From an uncultured Coriobacteriaceae bacterium (lineage in GTDB: Bacteria > Actinomycetota > Coriobacteriia > Coriobacteriales > Coriobacteriaceae), in NCBI GenBank assembly GCA_944322175.1, contig CALUOB010000001.1:62001-126000 (forward strand): DNA of 64,000 bases, written 5' to 3'. Positions within the stretch are counted from its first letter, which is position 1; every line of letters starts with the position of its first letter. Made by a program: the position numbers and the translations under genes. Positions 8,857 to 18,431 of the stretch are shown here, one piece after another. The notes below the pieces were generated by a model. That model was not told the DNA's origin and searched no databases. It saw only the letters and a list, made by a program, of their open reading frames with translations.

Positions 8857-11193
8857 ATGGCAACTGAAGAAACGAATACGATGCTCGCCGCCGCACCGCG
8901 GGTGCTGGCGGCTGGCGGCGAGGGCAACCGGCAGGACGGCTCCCCGGGCGATAAGAACGGCCATGGCAAGCAGGGTCGATCGCCCGAGAACCGCGACCCG
9001 CGCAACCCGTTTTCTGACGACGACCCGATCTTCGGGCGCTTCGGCGGCTCGGGCGGTCACGGTCCCAGCCGCGTCAACTGGCTCTACGGCCTCCTGATCG
9101 TCGTTCTCGTGGTCTACCTCGTGATGAACGTGGCCAACCGTCAGTCGTCCGACCCGGCGACTGAGCTCACCACCAGCCAGTTTGTGACGGCGGTGGAGGA
9201 GGGCCGCGTCGACACGGTCACGTACACGGTGGTCAACGGCGCCCTCGACGGCACCTACTGGGAAGACGCCGCCGACGTGGACACCAAGGTCAAGCCCGAG
9301 AAGTTCACGTCGACCTACGTGGGGTCCGACTCGCTGTCGGAGCTTATGGCCGAGCATCCCAAGGTGACCTACAACGTCAACACCGACGACCCCAACTTCC
9401 TTACCGAGTTCTTGGCCCAGCTGCTGCCCACGGTTCTGCTCGTGGTGGTCATGTACTTCTTCATGCGCCAGATGCTCGGCGCCAACAACAAGGCCATGCA
9501 GTTCGGCAAGACCAACGCCAAGACCAACGAGGCCACACGCCCCAAAGTCAAGTTCAAAGACGTGGCGGGCATCGACGAGGCGGTAGAGGAGCTGCAGGAG
9601 GTCAAGGACTTTCTCGCCCATCCCGAGCGCTACCGCAAGCTCGGCGCCAAGATTCCGCGCGGCGTGCTTCTGGTGGGCCCTCCGGGCACGGGCAAGACGC
9701 TGCTCGCCAAGGCCGTTGCCGGCGAGGCGGGCGTGCCATTCTTCTCGATATCGGGCTCCGACTTTGTGGAGATGTTTGTTGGCGTGGGCGCGAGCCGCGT
9801 GCGCGACCTCTTTAAGGAGGCCAAGGCGCAGGCGCCCTCCATCATCTTCATCGACGAGATCGACGCGGTGGGCCGCCAGCGCGGCGCGGGCCTCGGCGGC
9901 GGTCACGACGAGCGCGAGCAGACCCTGAACCAGCTGCTGGTCGAGATGGACGGCTTCGAGGAGACCGAGAGCGTCATCCTCATTGCCGCCACCAACCGCC
10001 CCGACATCCTCGACCCGGCCCTGCTTCGTCCCGGCCGCTTTGACCGCCAGATCACGGTGGACCGTCCCGACGTGGCGGGCCGCGAGGAGATCCTCAAGGT
10101 CCATGCCGACGACAAGCCCATGGACCCGTCCATCGACTTTGCCAAGCTCGCCAAGCTCACGGTGGGCTTTACGGGCGCCGACCTGGCGAACCTCTTGAAC
10201 GAGGCCGCGCTTCTCGCCGCGCGCCGCAACCACAGCTGGATCAGCATGGACGAGATCGAGGAGTCCATGGAGCGCGTGATCGCGGGCCCGGCCAAGAAGG
10301 CCCGCGTGATGACCGAGACGGAGCGCACCACCATTGCCTACCACGAGAGCGGCCATGCGCTCGTGGGGCACGTGCTCGAGCATTCCGACCCGGTGCACAA
10401 GATCACGATCATCCCGCGCGGCCAGGCGCTCGGCTACACCATGCAGCTGCCGACCGAGGACCACTACCTTAAGACCAAGAACGAGCTGCTCGACGAGCTC
10501 GCCGTGTTCTTGGGCGGCCGCGTTGCCGAGGAGCTCATGTGCGACGACGTTACGAGCGGCGCCTCCAACGACCTCGAGCGCGCTACCAAGATGGCCCGCG
10601 AGATGGTCACGCGTCTCGGCATGAGCGAGGCGCTCGGCGTGCAGGTCTTTGGCGAGGCGCAGCACCAGGTGTTTTTGGGCCGCGACTACGCCGACCACCA
10701 GGACTACTCCGAGGAGACGGCGCGCCGCATCGACGAGGAGGTCCAGCGCATCATGCGCGAGGCGCACGACCGTGCCGAGAAGATCCTGCTGGAGCGCCGC
10801 GACCAGCTCGACCTCATGGCGCACGTGCTGCTGGCGCGCGAGACCGTCGAGGGCGACGCCGTGACCGCGCTTCTCAACAACACGTGGGACGAGTACGTGG
10901 CCGCGCACCCCGAGGAGGCCGAGCCCAAGGCGGGCGCAGGCGCTGCGCCTGCTGAGAAGGGCGCTCCGACGGGTGCTGCCGCGAGCTCGGGGTCGACGCG
11001 CCCCGGGAGCCTGAGGGCGCGCTTCTCGCCCGAGGCCGAGGCCGAGCTGCGCGACGAGGCCGCTCGCTACGCGCAGGAGGCCATGGCCGCGGAAGAGGCC
11101 GACGCAGCCGCTGCCGAGCCGGGAGCCAACGGACAGACGCCTGTCTCCGAGCCCGCCACTGAGCCACACGACGAGGCTGACGCGGAGCGCTAG
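8857..11193 (+). CDS. ftsH: ATP-dependent zinc metalloprotease FtsH
   Basis: A 778-residue membrane AAA+ protease that removes damaged or unassembled membrane proteins and some regulators. It has an N-terminal Gly/Asp-rich cytoplasmic stretch, one span near residues 75-95, an extracytoplasmic domain, a second span ([15 protein letters not shown]), the AAA module with Walker A GPPGTGKT (274-281), Walker [12 protein letters not shown] and the second region of homology, and the zinc site HESGH (496-500). After the protease domain there is a ~100-residue Ala/Glu/Gly-rich tail that is longer than usual and looks disordered. The start at 8857 lies 2 bases after the hpt stop; its GGAGG site is 13 bases upstream. 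Confidence 0.97.
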   Translation: MATEETNTMLAAAPRVLAAGGEGNRQDGSPGDKNGHGKQGRSPENRDPRNPFSDDDPIFGRFGGSGGHGPSRVNWLYGLLIVVLVVYLVMNVANRQSSDPATELTTSQFVTAVEEGRVDTVTYTVVNGALDGTYWEDAADVDTKVKPEKFTSTYVGSDSLSELMAEHPKVTYNVNTDDPNFLTEFLAQLLPTVLLVVVMYFFMRQMLGANNKAMQFGKTNAKTNEATRPKVKFKDVAGIDEAVEELQEVKDFLAHPERYRKLGAKIPRGVLLVGPPGTGKTLLAKAVAGEAGVPFFSISGSDFVEMFVGVGASRVRDLFKEAKAQAPSIIFIDEIDAVGRQRGAGLGGGHDEREQTLNQLLVEMDGFEETESVILIAATNRPDILDPALLRPGRFDRQITVDRPDVAGREEILKVHADDKPMDPSIDFAKLAKLTVGFTGADLANLLNEAALLAARRNHSWISMDEIEESMERVIAGPAKKARVMTETERTTIAYHESGHALVGHVLEHSDPVHKITIIPRGQALGYTMQLPTEDHYLKTKNELLDELAVFLGGRVAEELMCDDVTSGASNDLERATKMAREMVTRLGMSEALGVQVFGEAQHQVFLGRDYADHQDYSEETARRIDEEVQRIMREAHDRAEKILLERRDQLDLMAHVLLARETVEGDAVTALLNNTWDEYVAAHPEEAEPKAGAGAAPAEKGAPTGAAASSGSTRPGSLRARFSPEAEAELRDEAARYAQEAMAAEEADAAAAEPGANGQTPVSEPATEPHDEADAER

Positions 11194-11217
11194 GCGCGCG
11201 CACAGCAACAGGCATGC

Positions 11218-11250
11218 AAACGGGACCGTCTACGGGCGGTCCCGTTTTTT
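11218..11250 (+). terminator. Intrinsic terminator of hpt-ftsH
   Basis: Stem cgggaccg/cggtcccg with an 8-nt loop and a run of six T residues; the A-run on the left arm could pair with the T-run. Confidence 0.92.
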
Positions 11251-11384
11251 ATGGCGATGGGCGCCGCCGATGCAGCGAGCAGCGCCGCTGCGGACCAGTT
11301 TCGTAACAACGGCCGAGAAGCGCGGGGCAGGCGGCCTGCGCGCCGTATCATAGGGGGCAGCAAAACCGAGGAGGGAGAGCTCCC

Positions 11385-12584
11385 ATGATCAACGAGAAGA
11401 TGTACGGCTACGGAGCTGCCAAGTCGGCGATCCGCGAGATTTCGGCGTATGCCGCGCGCCGCAAGGCCCAAATCGGGGCCGAGAACGTCTTTGACTTCAG
11501 CCTGGGCAACCCGAGCGTGCCCGCGCCCGACGAGGTGCGCGCGGCCATCGAGCGCGCGCTCGAGCTGCCGCCAACCGAGCTGCACGGATACACGCCGGCA
11601 GCGGGCCTTCCCGCCGTGCGAGAGGCCGTTGCCGCCTCGCTGAACCGCCGGTTCAACACCGCCTACACGGCCGATAATCTCTACCTCACGGCGGGTGCCG
11701 CCGCGTCGCTCTCGATCACGATCAGCGCCATCACGCGCCCCGGCGACGAGGTCGTGGTTATCGCTCCGTACTTCCCCGAGTACCGCGTGTGGATCGAGTC
11801 CGCCGGCTGCACGTGCGTCGAGGTCCTGGCCGACCGCTCCACGTTTGAGATCGACGTCGACGCAGTGCGCCGTGCCATCGGCCCGCGCACGAGCGCGGTT
11901 ATCGTGAACTCGCCCAACAACCCTACCGGCGCCGTGTACTCGCGCGAGAACCTCGAGAGGCTTGCCGCCGTGCTCAACAAGAAGAGCTGCGAGCTGTGCC
12001 GTCCGGTTTACCTTATCTGCGACGAGCCGTACCGCGAGATCACCTACGGCGCCGAGGTGCCCTGGGTGCCTTCGATCTACGCGCGCACGCTGGTGTGCTA
12101 CTCGTACTCCAAGTCGCTGTCGCTGCCGGGCGAGCGCATCGGCTGGGTACTCGTGCCCGACACCTGCCCCGATGCCGGCCGCGTGATGCTCGCCGTTGCC
12201 GGCGCGGGCCGCGCGCTCGGCTTTGTGTGCGCCCCGGCGCTCTTCCAGCGCGTGCTGGCAGATTGCGTTGACGTGCCGAGCGACGTGGAGGCCTATGCGC
12301 GCAACCGCGACGCGCTCTGCCAGGGGCTCAGCGACGCCGGCTACACCTACGTGGAGCCCGAGGGGGCCTTCTACCTGTGGGTGCGCGCGCTCGAGCCTGA
12401 TGCCGAGGCGTTCTTCCGCCGCGCGCGCGACCACGAGCTGCTGCCCGTGCCCTCGACGAGCTTCGGCGTGCCCGGCTGGGTGCGCGTGGGCTACTGCGTC
12501 TCGTACGAGACCATCACGGGCTCGCTGCCGGCGTGGCGCGCGCTTGCCGACGAGTACCGCGCCCAAGGCGAGGAGCAGGCATGA
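11385..12584 (+). CDS. PLP-dependent class I/II aminotransferase
   Basis: A 399-residue fold-type I aminotransferase. The pyridoxal phosphate lysine is in YSYSKSLSLPGERIGW, the N-P-T-G motif is in VNSPNNPTGAVYS, and the D-E-P-Y motif (LICDEPYRE) binds the cofactor ring. The N-terminus (FDFSLGNPSVPAPDEV) is that of aspartate/aromatic aminotransferase relatives. The preferred amino acid cannot be fixed from sequence. GAGGAGGGAG precedes ATG 11385. Its TGA stop overlaps the start of the PHP gene (ATGA), so the two are translationally coupled. Confidence 0.93.
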   Translation: MINEKMYGYGAAKSAIREISAYAARRKAQIGAENVFDFSLGNPSVPAPDEVRAAIERALELPPTELHGYTPAAGLPAVREAVAASLNRRFNTAYTADNLYLTAGAAASLSITISAITRPGDEVVVIAPYFPEYRVWIESAGCTCVEVLADRSTFEIDVDAVRRAIGPRTSAVIVNSPNNPTGAVYSRENLERLAAVLNKKSCELCRPVYLICDEPYREITYGAEVPWVPSIYARTLVCYSYSKSLSLPGERIGWVLVPDTCPDAGRVMLAVAGAGRALGFVCAPALFQRVLADCVDVPSDVEAYARNRDALCQGLSDAGYTYVEPEGAFYLWVRALEPDAEAFFRRARDHELLPVPSTSFGVPGWVRVGYCVSYETITGSLPAWRALADEYRAQGEEQA

Positions 12585-13393
12585 CCTACCGCATCCAAGG
12601 CGACGTCCACACGCACACGCTCTTCTCGCGCCATGCGTACTCAACGATCGGGGAGTGCATAGCCGCGGCGCGCGAGGCGGGCCTCGACCTTCTCGGGTCA
12701 ACGGACCACTTCAGCTCGATGCTCTTTGACGAGCAGACCATCAAGAACTTCCAGTTCTTTTTGAACCGCAGCGCCTGGCCGCGCACGTGGGACGGCGTGA
12801 GCGTTCTGCGCGGCGCCGAGGTCGACATCGAGGGGCTCGGCGGCGAGCTTTTCGGCCAAGATATCCCTGTGCCCAAAAGCATTACCGGCCGGCCTGAGAA
12901 GGACGGGCTCACGCTCTTCGACGAGGTAACGCGCGGCTGTGACTACCTCATCGCAAGCGTGCACGCCGCCCCCTTCGCGCGCGGCGCGTCGCTTGCCCAG
13001 ACGACCGCCATGTACGTGCGCGCGCTCGAGAGCCCCAAGGTGCTCGTACTCGGCCACACGGGCCGTGCCGGCATTCCGTTTGACCTGGACGAGGTTCTTA
13101 GCGTCGCGCGCGAGAAGGGCAAGCTCATCGAGCTCAACGAGCACAGCCTGGCGGCGCGCGGCGACCGTACGCGCTCCGCCTGCCACCGCATTGCCGAGCG
13201 CTGCGCCGAGCTCGGGGTCGGCGTCGTGGTGAACTCCGACGCGCACGTGGCGCCGCGCATCGGGCGCTACGCCCGCGTCGAGGCGCTTCTCTCCGAGATC
13301 GGCTTTCCCGAGGAGCTCGTGGCCAACCGCAGCGCCGCAGCCTTCCGCGAGGCGCTGGGCGCTGCCGGCTTTGCGGCGGCGGAGGCTTTCTAG
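12581..13393 (+). CDS. PHP-domain metal-dependent phosphoesterase
   Basis: A 270-residue member of the PHP superfamily, closest in outline to YcdX-type phosphatases. The metal-binding motifs are present: GDVHTHTLFSRHAYS near residue 6 (H-x-H), GSTDH (Asp-His), ELNEHS, and a late NSDAH. ATG at 12581 is chosen because it overlaps the preceding TGA and is preceded by GAGGAG; the frame upstream of it lies inside the aminotransferase. The pairing with an aminotransferase suggests amino acid or sugar phosphate metabolism, but no substrate can be named. Confidence 0.88.
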   Translation: MTYRIQGDVHTHTLFSRHAYSTIGECIAAAREAGLDLLGSTDHFSSMLFDEQTIKNFQFFLNRSAWPRTWDGVSVLRGAEVDIEGLGGELFGQDIPVPKSITGRPEKDGLTLFDEVTRGCDYLIASVHAAPFARGASLAQTTAMYVRALESPKVLVLGHTGRAGIPFDLDEVLSVAREKGKLIELNEHSLAARGDRTRSACHRIAERCAELGVGVVVNSDAHVAPRIGRYARVEALLSEIGFPEELVANRSAAAFREALGAAGFAAAEAF

Positions 13394-13647
13394 CGCATCG
13401 TGCGGAGCATGCGCGGCTTCGCAGGACGCGCGGCGGCGTGTGCGCTGCGCAAGGCCCGGCGGGCATGGCGGCTTTTTGCAAATGGCACGCAGCGGCTGCT
13501 TGAGGGCCGCTGCTCGGCGGCGCTGTGCGACAATGTATGTTTGTCTGCGAGGCTGGGTCGGCCTGCGGGGCGGGGCCCTGCGGGTGGCCGGCAGAGCGGC
13601 GCATTGCGCCATATTGTTAGCAGGATCCGAGGCCAAGGGGTAAGCAC

Positions 13648-15033
13648 ATGGCTGATCATAACGAGCAATCGCATACCGGCGGGGCAAAGGGCTCCCGCAC
13701 GCATACGTCGGCGGCGCGCGCACGCGTGGCGCGCCCCAAGGACGACAAGAACAGCGCCAAGGACGGCGCCGAGCGCAAGCCCTCGTTGGGCCGCGGCGGC
13801 TCCGGTGCGTCTTCCGCGCCTGCTACGGGTTCCGAGGCGCGCGCTGAGCGCCGCGAGCGCAAGCAGCGCCGCCACGAGCGTCTCTCCAAAACCGGCAAGA
13901 TCATCCTCGTTGCCATCGGCTGCCTGGCCATGGTGCTCTCGGTGAGCGCCATGGCGTGCTCGGGCGTTATCAACGTGGCAACCTCCGACGACCAGGGCTA
14001 CGAGCTCACCGGCGGCGTGGCGGCCACGGTCAACGGCACCAACATCACCGAGGACACCGTGACGCGTCAGATCATGAGCATGCGCCAGAGCTACGGCTAC
14101 GACGACGACAAAGACTGGGCCCAGTACCTCGTCGATTCCGGCGCCACTCCCGAGAGCCTGCGCGAGAACGTCATCAACAGCTACGTGAGCCAGCTCACGA
14201 TCCAGCAGGCCATTGCCGACAACAACATCGAGGTCTCGGACGCCGAGGTCGACAAGGCCTACGACGAGGCCGCTGCGGGCTACGAGTCCCAGGAGGCCTT
14301 CGAGTCGGCCATCTCCATGTACGGCTACACGTCCGACACCTACCGCGAGCAGCTCAAGAGTTCGCTTGAGCAGGAGAAGCTGCGCGAGAAGGTCGCCCCG
14401 GTGGACGAGCCCTCCGACGACGACGTTCTCGCCTACCTCAACGAGAACATCGACACCTACGGCGACGCGCGCCGCAGCTCGCACATCCTCTTCAAGGTCG
14501 ACTCCGACGGCAGCAACGACGAGGAGCAGAAGAAGGCCGCGCAGGACGTGCTCGACAAGATCAACGCCGGCGACATCAACTTTGACGATGCGGCGAAGGA
14601 GTACTCTGAGGACAGCTCTGCCGAGGATGGCGGCGACGTGGGCTGGGACTGCCTCACCACGTTTGTGACCGAGTACGAGGACGCGCTGAAGGAGCTCGAC
14701 AAGGGCCAGGTCAGCGGCTTGGTTAAGTCTACGTACGGTTACCACATCATCAAGTGCACTGATGTGTTTGCGCCCGAGAGCGAGGTCGAGTCGATCGACG
14801 ACGTGCCCGAGGAGATCGCGGACGCCGTGCGCGACGCTCTGACGAGCGAGGAGGAGAGCACCGCCTACAACGAGTGGTACAACAAGTACAAGGAGGGCAT
14901 GGACATCGTGATCAACGACATGCCCGAGGACGTGCCCTACAACGTCGACCTGAGCGGCGTCGAGCCCTCTACGGGCTCCGCCTCGGCAGACACCACCGCC
15001 GACTCCGACGAGAGCGCGGAGGATTCCGAGTAG
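13648..15033 (+). CDS. Membrane-anchored parvulin-type peptidyl-prolyl isomerase (SurA/PrsA-like)
   Basis: A 461-residue extracytoplasmic foldase. A long basic cytoplasmic N-terminus (about 80 residues, many Arg and Lys) precedes one hydrophobic span (KIILVAIGCLAMVLSVSAMA). A SurA-N-like helical chaperone region follows (GTNITEDTVTRQIMSMRQ onwards), then a parvulin rotamase domain with its signature SSHILFKV, ...GDINFDDAAKEYSED, GGDVGW, and YGYHIIKC. The C-terminus is a Ser/Glu/Asp-rich tail. A Cys follows the span (MACSG), but the long N-terminus makes a classic lipoprotein less likely than a type II anchor. It has its own ribosome site (AAGGGG) and is followed by a terminator. Confidence 0.92.
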   Translation: MADHNEQSHTGGAKGSRTHTSAARARVARPKDDKNSAKDGAERKPSLGRGGSGASSAPATGSEARAERRERKQRRHERLSKTGKIILVAIGCLAMVLSVSAMACSGVINVATSDDQGYELTGGVAATVNGTNITEDTVTRQIMSMRQSYGYDDDKDWAQYLVDSGATPESLRENVINSYVSQLTIQQAIADNNIEVSDAEVDKAYDEAAAGYESQEAFESAISMYGYTSDTYREQLKSSLEQEKLREKVAPVDEPSDDDVLAYLNENIDTYGDARRSSHILFKVDSDGSNDEEQKKAAQDVLDKINAGDINFDDAAKEYSEDSSAEDGGDVGWDCLTTFVTEYEDALKELDKGQVSGLVKSTYGYHIIKCTDVFAPESEVESIDDVPEEIADAVRDALTSEEESTAYNEWYNKYKEGMDIVINDMPEDVPYNVDLSGVEPSTGSASADTTADSDESAEDSE

Positions 15034-15062
15034 CGCGCGTGCTTCTCAACGAGCTTTGACGT

Positions 15063-15107
15063 CCGCCCGCCTGCGAGAGCGCTTCTCGCAGGCGGGCGGT
15101 TTGTTTT
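15063..15107 (+). terminator. Intrinsic terminator after the foldase gene
   Basis: A 16-bp perfect stem (15063-15078 with 15084-15099), 5-nt loop and the tail tttgttttt. Confidence 0.95.
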
Positions 15108-15192
15108 TGCGGGCGGCTGCCGTTCCGCGCTTATTTGGGTACGCTCGGCACGCCCGGCTGGTATTTGTGCGCCGAAGCGGGTATACCTTTTG

Positions 15193-15206
15193 TTACCGTA
15201 AGGTAA
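15193..15206. promoter_or_regulatory. TTACC-GTAA-GGTAA dyad upstream of a small gene
   Basis: A short symmetric site inside a locally AT-rich stretch (starting with gtatacc at 15181) 131 bases before the gene at 15337. It may be a regulator site; the stretch resembles the spaced dyads bound by MerR-type proteins, but this is only a resemblance. Confidence 0.25.
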
Positions 15207-15336
15207 GGTCTCTCGTTGCGACGCCGGTTGCGAGGGGCAGCCTCGTTCGGGTGTTCCCGGCCGCGCTTGCTGGCCGGTTCAGAAGGTAAGGACGCGCGGT
15301 CCACAAGGCGGGCCGCCACGAGAAAGGAGCGCCATC

Positions 15337-15633
15337 ATGGGACTCAAGGTTGAGGAGACGGTAACGTTCGACTACGACGAGTTCGTGAACTACCTGCGCG
15401 CCAAGACGCGTATTTTTATGGATGTCGATGGCAGCGAGTACTATCTCACCCACACCGACGGTTACTGGCGCGCCCAGGACTGCTCCAAGCTTAACGAGAA
15501 AGACCACTTCACCGACTGCTCCGAGCTCGTGACCACGCTCGCCGAGTTCCTCGAGCTCCCGTGGCTCGACGGTGGCAAGAGCATCAAGGACGTCTTCGAC
15601 GACGCCGTCTTCCACGAGTCCCAGCAGGAGTAA
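15337..15633 (+). CDS. Small acidic protein, unknown function
   Basis: A 98-residue soluble acidic protein (start supported by AAAGGAG 8 bases upstream). Composition is unremarkable: no signal peptide, no membrane segment, no metal motif. Repeated aromatic and acidic residues (FDYDEFVNYLRAK, EYYLTHTDGYWRAQD) suggest a small globular fold. It is a single-gene unit closed by a terminator at 15682, at the last high-GC position before the low-GC island. I do not recognise a family. Confidence 0.75.
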   Translation: MGLKVEETVTFDYDEFVNYLRAKTRIFMDVDGSEYYLTHTDGYWRAQDCSKLNEKDHFTDCSELVTTLAEFLELPWLDGGKSIKDVFDDAVFHESQQE

Positions 15634-15681
15634 CGCACGCAGCAACGCGCCGCACCCGCCGCACATCAAGCAACGCAAGCC

Positions 15682-15711
15682 AAGGCCGATCCGCAAGGGT
15701 CGGCCTTTTTC
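15682..15711 (+). terminator. Intrinsic terminator
   Basis: aaggccga/tcggcctt stem, 10-nt loop, then a five-T tail. It marks the left edge of the low-GC island; from about 15715 to the promoter at 15889 no gene is seen. Confidence 0.88.
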
Positions 15712-15888
15712 GTGGGTTCGTAAGAGGGGATTTCAATCGCGTGCGGATCGGCTGCAAGGCGAATGCCAGGGCATTTCGACGTCGAGGTTCTATCCTGTCT
15801 GTCTCTATCAGCTTTGGCAGGAGGGTCATAGCTTGTCATGAGGCATTGTGTTCCGTGAGAAAGTGCCCAAAAATGTTGTCGTAGAAAC

Positions 15889-15917
15889 TGGACAAACAGG
15901 TAGAAAGTTCGCATAAT
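15889..15917 (+). promoter_or_regulatory. Strong sigma-70-type promoter of the radical SAM island
   Basis: TGGACA (15889-15894) and CATAAT (15912-15917) with 17-base spacing, each one mismatch from consensus. Predicted start of RNA is near 15924, 43 bases before the 27-codon ORF. This is the best consensus promoter in the window. Confidence 0.7.
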
Positions 15918-15966
15918 TCCAGTATTAATTAAAAGAATCACTTAATGAGTTGAGAGGGAAGCCAAT

Positions 15967-16050
15967 ATGTTGTTCTATGGGATTAAGCACACGGGGAAGA
16001 TATGCTCTAACATCGGGATCTCTGGAGTTTGCCTGACAATCGGGGCGTAA
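15967..16050 (+). CDS. 27-residue peptide at the head of the island transcript
   Basis: A short frame (ATG 15967 to TAA 16050) with AGAGGGA 8 bases upstream, directly behind a near-consensus promoter. The peptide begins MLFYGIKHTGK, then has two Cys residues (13 and 22) within a Gly/Ile/Ser-rich half (CSNIGISGVC) and ends in LTIGA. It could be a leader peptide, a signal peptide or a minimal modified-peptide precursor for the radical SAM protein 1 kb downstream. Nothing proves translation, and its small size keeps confidence low. Confidence 0.4.
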   Translation: MLFYGIKHTGKICSNIGISGVCLTIGA

Positions 16051-16149
16051 ATGGCAGTTGCTTGGTGATCACCGCGTTCTTGGCGACGAACTTCTTCGTT
16101 ACGGTTGCGGCGGTTCTTCTAGTTGGATATGAGCCAGGGAGTGGCCCTC

Positions 16150-16698
16150 ATGATTATGGGGACAAATGCAATAAAGAAGGCGTTGGAACTACTGCGAGTA
16201 CGGTCAAAGTATCTTCGTATTGTGGTTTTAGCGCTGCTCGCAATATACGTTGTGGGCAGTTGCGCAGTGCTTGGCATGCTTGTGATCAGTTGCGTGAGCG
16301 GCTCCTTCTCCTCGCTAGATTATCTTAACTTGGGTCTTTCTGTGGTGGTGTCGGTCCTATCGATTGCTGCCTCGGCTTGCATTATGACAGTGCTGCTGCG
16401 ATCCTTCGAAGATATTGCTGCTTTGCGCTCGCCATTCTCAAGGCGCCAGGCAAAGCGGTTTCGGCTCGCGGGCGTGCTCATGGTCGTCAAATTTGTCCTG
16501 CTTCTTGTCGCGTCGGTCCTTCCGACGGTTGCCTTGCAAGTTGGCGAGGTGTCGTTCGGGTTTCCCACTGTGTCGGATGCTCCTGGATCGCCTGTTTTAG
16601 ACTTCTCTTCCTTGTTGTGGGCTGTAGTGCTGTTCGGCTTGTCGTATATTTTCCAATACGGGACTTTGCTCCAAGAACTTTCAGACGACACCGTATAG
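16150..16698 (+). CDS. DUF2975-like four-span membrane protein
   Basis: A 182-residue membrane protein with four clear hydrophobic segments (about residues 20-45, 55-80, 105-130 and 150-172) and an Arg/Lys-rich loop in the middle. Its size, topology and position immediately before a small XRE regulator match DUF2975 proteins, which are normally paired with YozG-like regulators; the family call is from this pattern. AGGGAG precedes ATG 16150 by 8 bases; in-frame starts at 16129 (ATG) and 16123 (TTG) are possible. Function of the family is unknown. Confidence 0.7.
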   Translation: MIMGTNAIKKALELLRVRSKYLRIVVLALLAIYVVGSCAVLGMLVISCVSGSFSSLDYLNLGLSVVVSVLSIAASACIMTVLLRSFEDIAALRSPFSRRQAKRFRLAGVLMVVKFVLLLVASVLPTVALQVGEVSFGFPTVSDAPGSPVLDFSSLLWAVVLFGLSYIFQYGTLLQELSDDTV

Positions 16699-16707
16699 GT
16701 GGATGGC

Positions 16708-16977
16708 ATGGCAATTATCTTTAACCTCGACAGGCTCCTCGCATCCAAGAAGATGCGGTCCGTCGAGCTTGCGGAGAAGCTCGGCTGTACGGTTCAAACT
16801 ATCTCGAGGATAAAGAACGGTCGGGTTCGGGCTTTCCGGATTGAGACTATCGACCAGCTTTGCGAGATATTTCAGTGCCAACCCGGAGATCTTCTCGAAT
16901 ACATGAGCGACGACGAAGCGAGAAGACGCTTTGGAGACGAGTATCTCGAGGAGCGTAAACGCTATTACTCCGGTTAG
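16708..16977 (+). CDS. YozG-like XRE-family helix-turn-helix regulator
   Basis: An 89-residue Cro/CI-type DNA-binding protein: FNLDRLLASKKMRSVELAEKLGCTVQTISRIKNGRVRAFRIETIDQLCEIFQCQPGDLLEY covers nearly the whole chain, as in YozG proteins. ATG at 16708 has AGGTGG 5 bases upstream; a GTG three codons earlier is the alternative. It begins 9 bases after the DUF2975-like gene, so they form a pair and it probably controls the island. Confidence 0.85.
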   Translation: MAIIFNLDRLLASKKMRSVELAEKLGCTVQTISRIKNGRVRAFRIETIDQLCEIFQCQPGDLLEYMSDDEARRRFGDEYLEERKRYYSG

Positions 16978-17024
16978 ATGTTCATTGTATAGAACCGGCA
17001 CAATAGGTGGGTGTTGGTAGGGAT

Positions 17025-18278
17025 ATGTGCGGCAGTACGGGCTTCGCCGGAAGTGTGCAGCTAGTTGACTACGATGGGCTGCCGGTGCTTGTAAATTACA
17101 CTACTGGTGCTGTTGTCGGGCTGACTCGGGATGGGCTTCAGCTCTGCAAGTGCTTTATCTCAGGTCAGCTCGCGCGAGCAGATTTCCGTGCGGCTGATGT
17201 GCAGCTGTACACTTTTCTCGAAGACGGTGGTTACCTCGATGAGTCTGAGTTTGAAGGATCCGATAATTCCTGCATGGAGTCAGCGTATTTGCACGTCACG
17301 CAGCGCTGCAATCTAGACTGCCGGGGCTGCTATTCGAGAAATACGACGCGTAATCGAATCCCAGACCCTAGCCTATCTATGCTCGAACGAGCGGTTGATG
17401 GGCTTTCGCGATGCGGCGTAAGGCGACTCATTATTTCAGGTGGAGAACCATTCTTGCGCGAAGATCTCGCGTTGCTGGTGGATCATGCCTTCGCTCAGCA
17501 CGGTATAGACAATATATCTATCTTATCGAATGGCCTCTGTATTGACGATCATGCTTTAGATGCCCTGCAGGAAACTCCTGCGCAGATTGCCGTGTCCTTT
17601 GACGGGTATAGCCGTGACTGTGAGGCCTTCATTCGGGGTGAGCAGCGTTTTGATTGCCTCGTATCAGCTGTGGAGAGAATTAAACGGTACGGTATCCCTG
17701 TGCACCTCATCGTTACCATACATCGAAAGAATTACAGAGACCTAGCAGCATATGCCAGTTTGGCAGAGAAGCTGGGCACGACGTTTAACTACAGCATCTT
17801 TACCTGTGGTGCCTGTAACGATGGCTTACGGGATCTTGTTCCCGGCGACTTAGAGCTTAGAGAAATAGCAAAATCGTTGCTGCAGCTTGGCCTGTCCAAC
17901 GCTCCTATGGAGAGCGGGGCTGGGGTAGCGCTCGTTGCAAAGAAGGGGTGCGGGGCAGGGATTCGTACGGTGAGTATCGATGCAGACGGTACGATTTATC
18001 CATGCCATATGTTCCACGCTGAGGAGTATGCGCTGGGAAACGCATTCTTTGGCTCCATTGAAGACGCTCGGAGACGGTTGAATGCCACCGGGTTTGCAAA
18101 CTATGAGCCGGCGGAGACGGCGCTCTGCCGCGACTGTTCGTACGTTGCGTTTTGTGCCGGCGGCTGTCGTGCGAGAGCATATGGTTTGCACGGTGACATT
18201 AGTGCTCTGGATCCGTATTGCTCACTTATGAAAGAGTTCTACCGGGGCCTTGCATTGCGTTTGCGCAAAATGTCCTAA
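17025..18278 (+). CDS. Radical SAM/SPASM protein with PqqD-like (RRE) N-terminus
   Basis: A 417-residue iron-sulfur enzyme of the peptide-modifying radical SAM class. The first ~80 residues (LVDYDGLPVLVNYTTGAVVGLT... LYTFLEDGGYLDE) look like a PqqD-type peptide-recognition domain. The 4Fe-4S/SAM site is CNLDCRGC (Cys95, 99, 102), followed by the GGEP motif (IISGGEPFLRED). The C-terminal SPASM part has many Cys residues: CGAGIRTVSIDADGTIYPCH, CRDCSYVAFCAGGC and DPYC. SPASM/RRE enzymes mature ribosomal peptides through thioether, epimer or C-C links. Start: ATG 17025 is chosen; GTG 17007 is the alternative and neither has an ideal ribosome site. The substrate is unknown; candidates are the 27-residue peptide and the exported protein downstream. 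Confidence 0.88.
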   Translation: MCGSTGFAGSVQLVDYDGLPVLVNYTTGAVVGLTRDGLQLCKCFISGQLARADFRAADVQLYTFLEDGGYLDESEFEGSDNSCMESAYLHVTQRCNLDCRGCYSRNTTRNRIPDPSLSMLERAVDGLSRCGVRRLIISGGEPFLREDLALLVDHAFAQHGIDNISILSNGLCIDDHALDALQETPAQIAVSFDGYSRDCEAFIRGEQRFDCLVSAVERIKRYGIPVHLIVTIHRKNYRDLAAYASLAEKLGTTFNYSIFTCGACNDGLRDLVPGDLELREIAKSLLQLGLSNAPMESGAGVALVAKKGCGAGIRTVSIDADGTIYPCHMFHAEEYALGNAFFGSIEDARRRLNATGFANYEPAETALCRDCSYVAFCAGGCRARAYGLHGDISALDPYCSLMKEFYRGLALRLRKMS

Positions 18279-18431
18279 CTCCTTAAAAACAGTCAATACT
18301 GTTCGACAGATTGAGTACTAATCGATGGAATCTATTGAAATAGTTAAGCAAATTGATTAACATATTAAGCAATTCATGAGTGGATTAGCCGAAAGATGCA
18401 ATCGCGAGCATGTAGAAAGGGGCGTGGGGAA

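Noticed and set aside
16029-16328. 100-codon ORF overlapping the start of the DUF2975-like gene
   Set aside because: It starts with a non-ATG codon without a ribosome site and runs out of frame through the DUF2975-like gene. One hydrophobic stretch near its start is noted but does not make it a gene.
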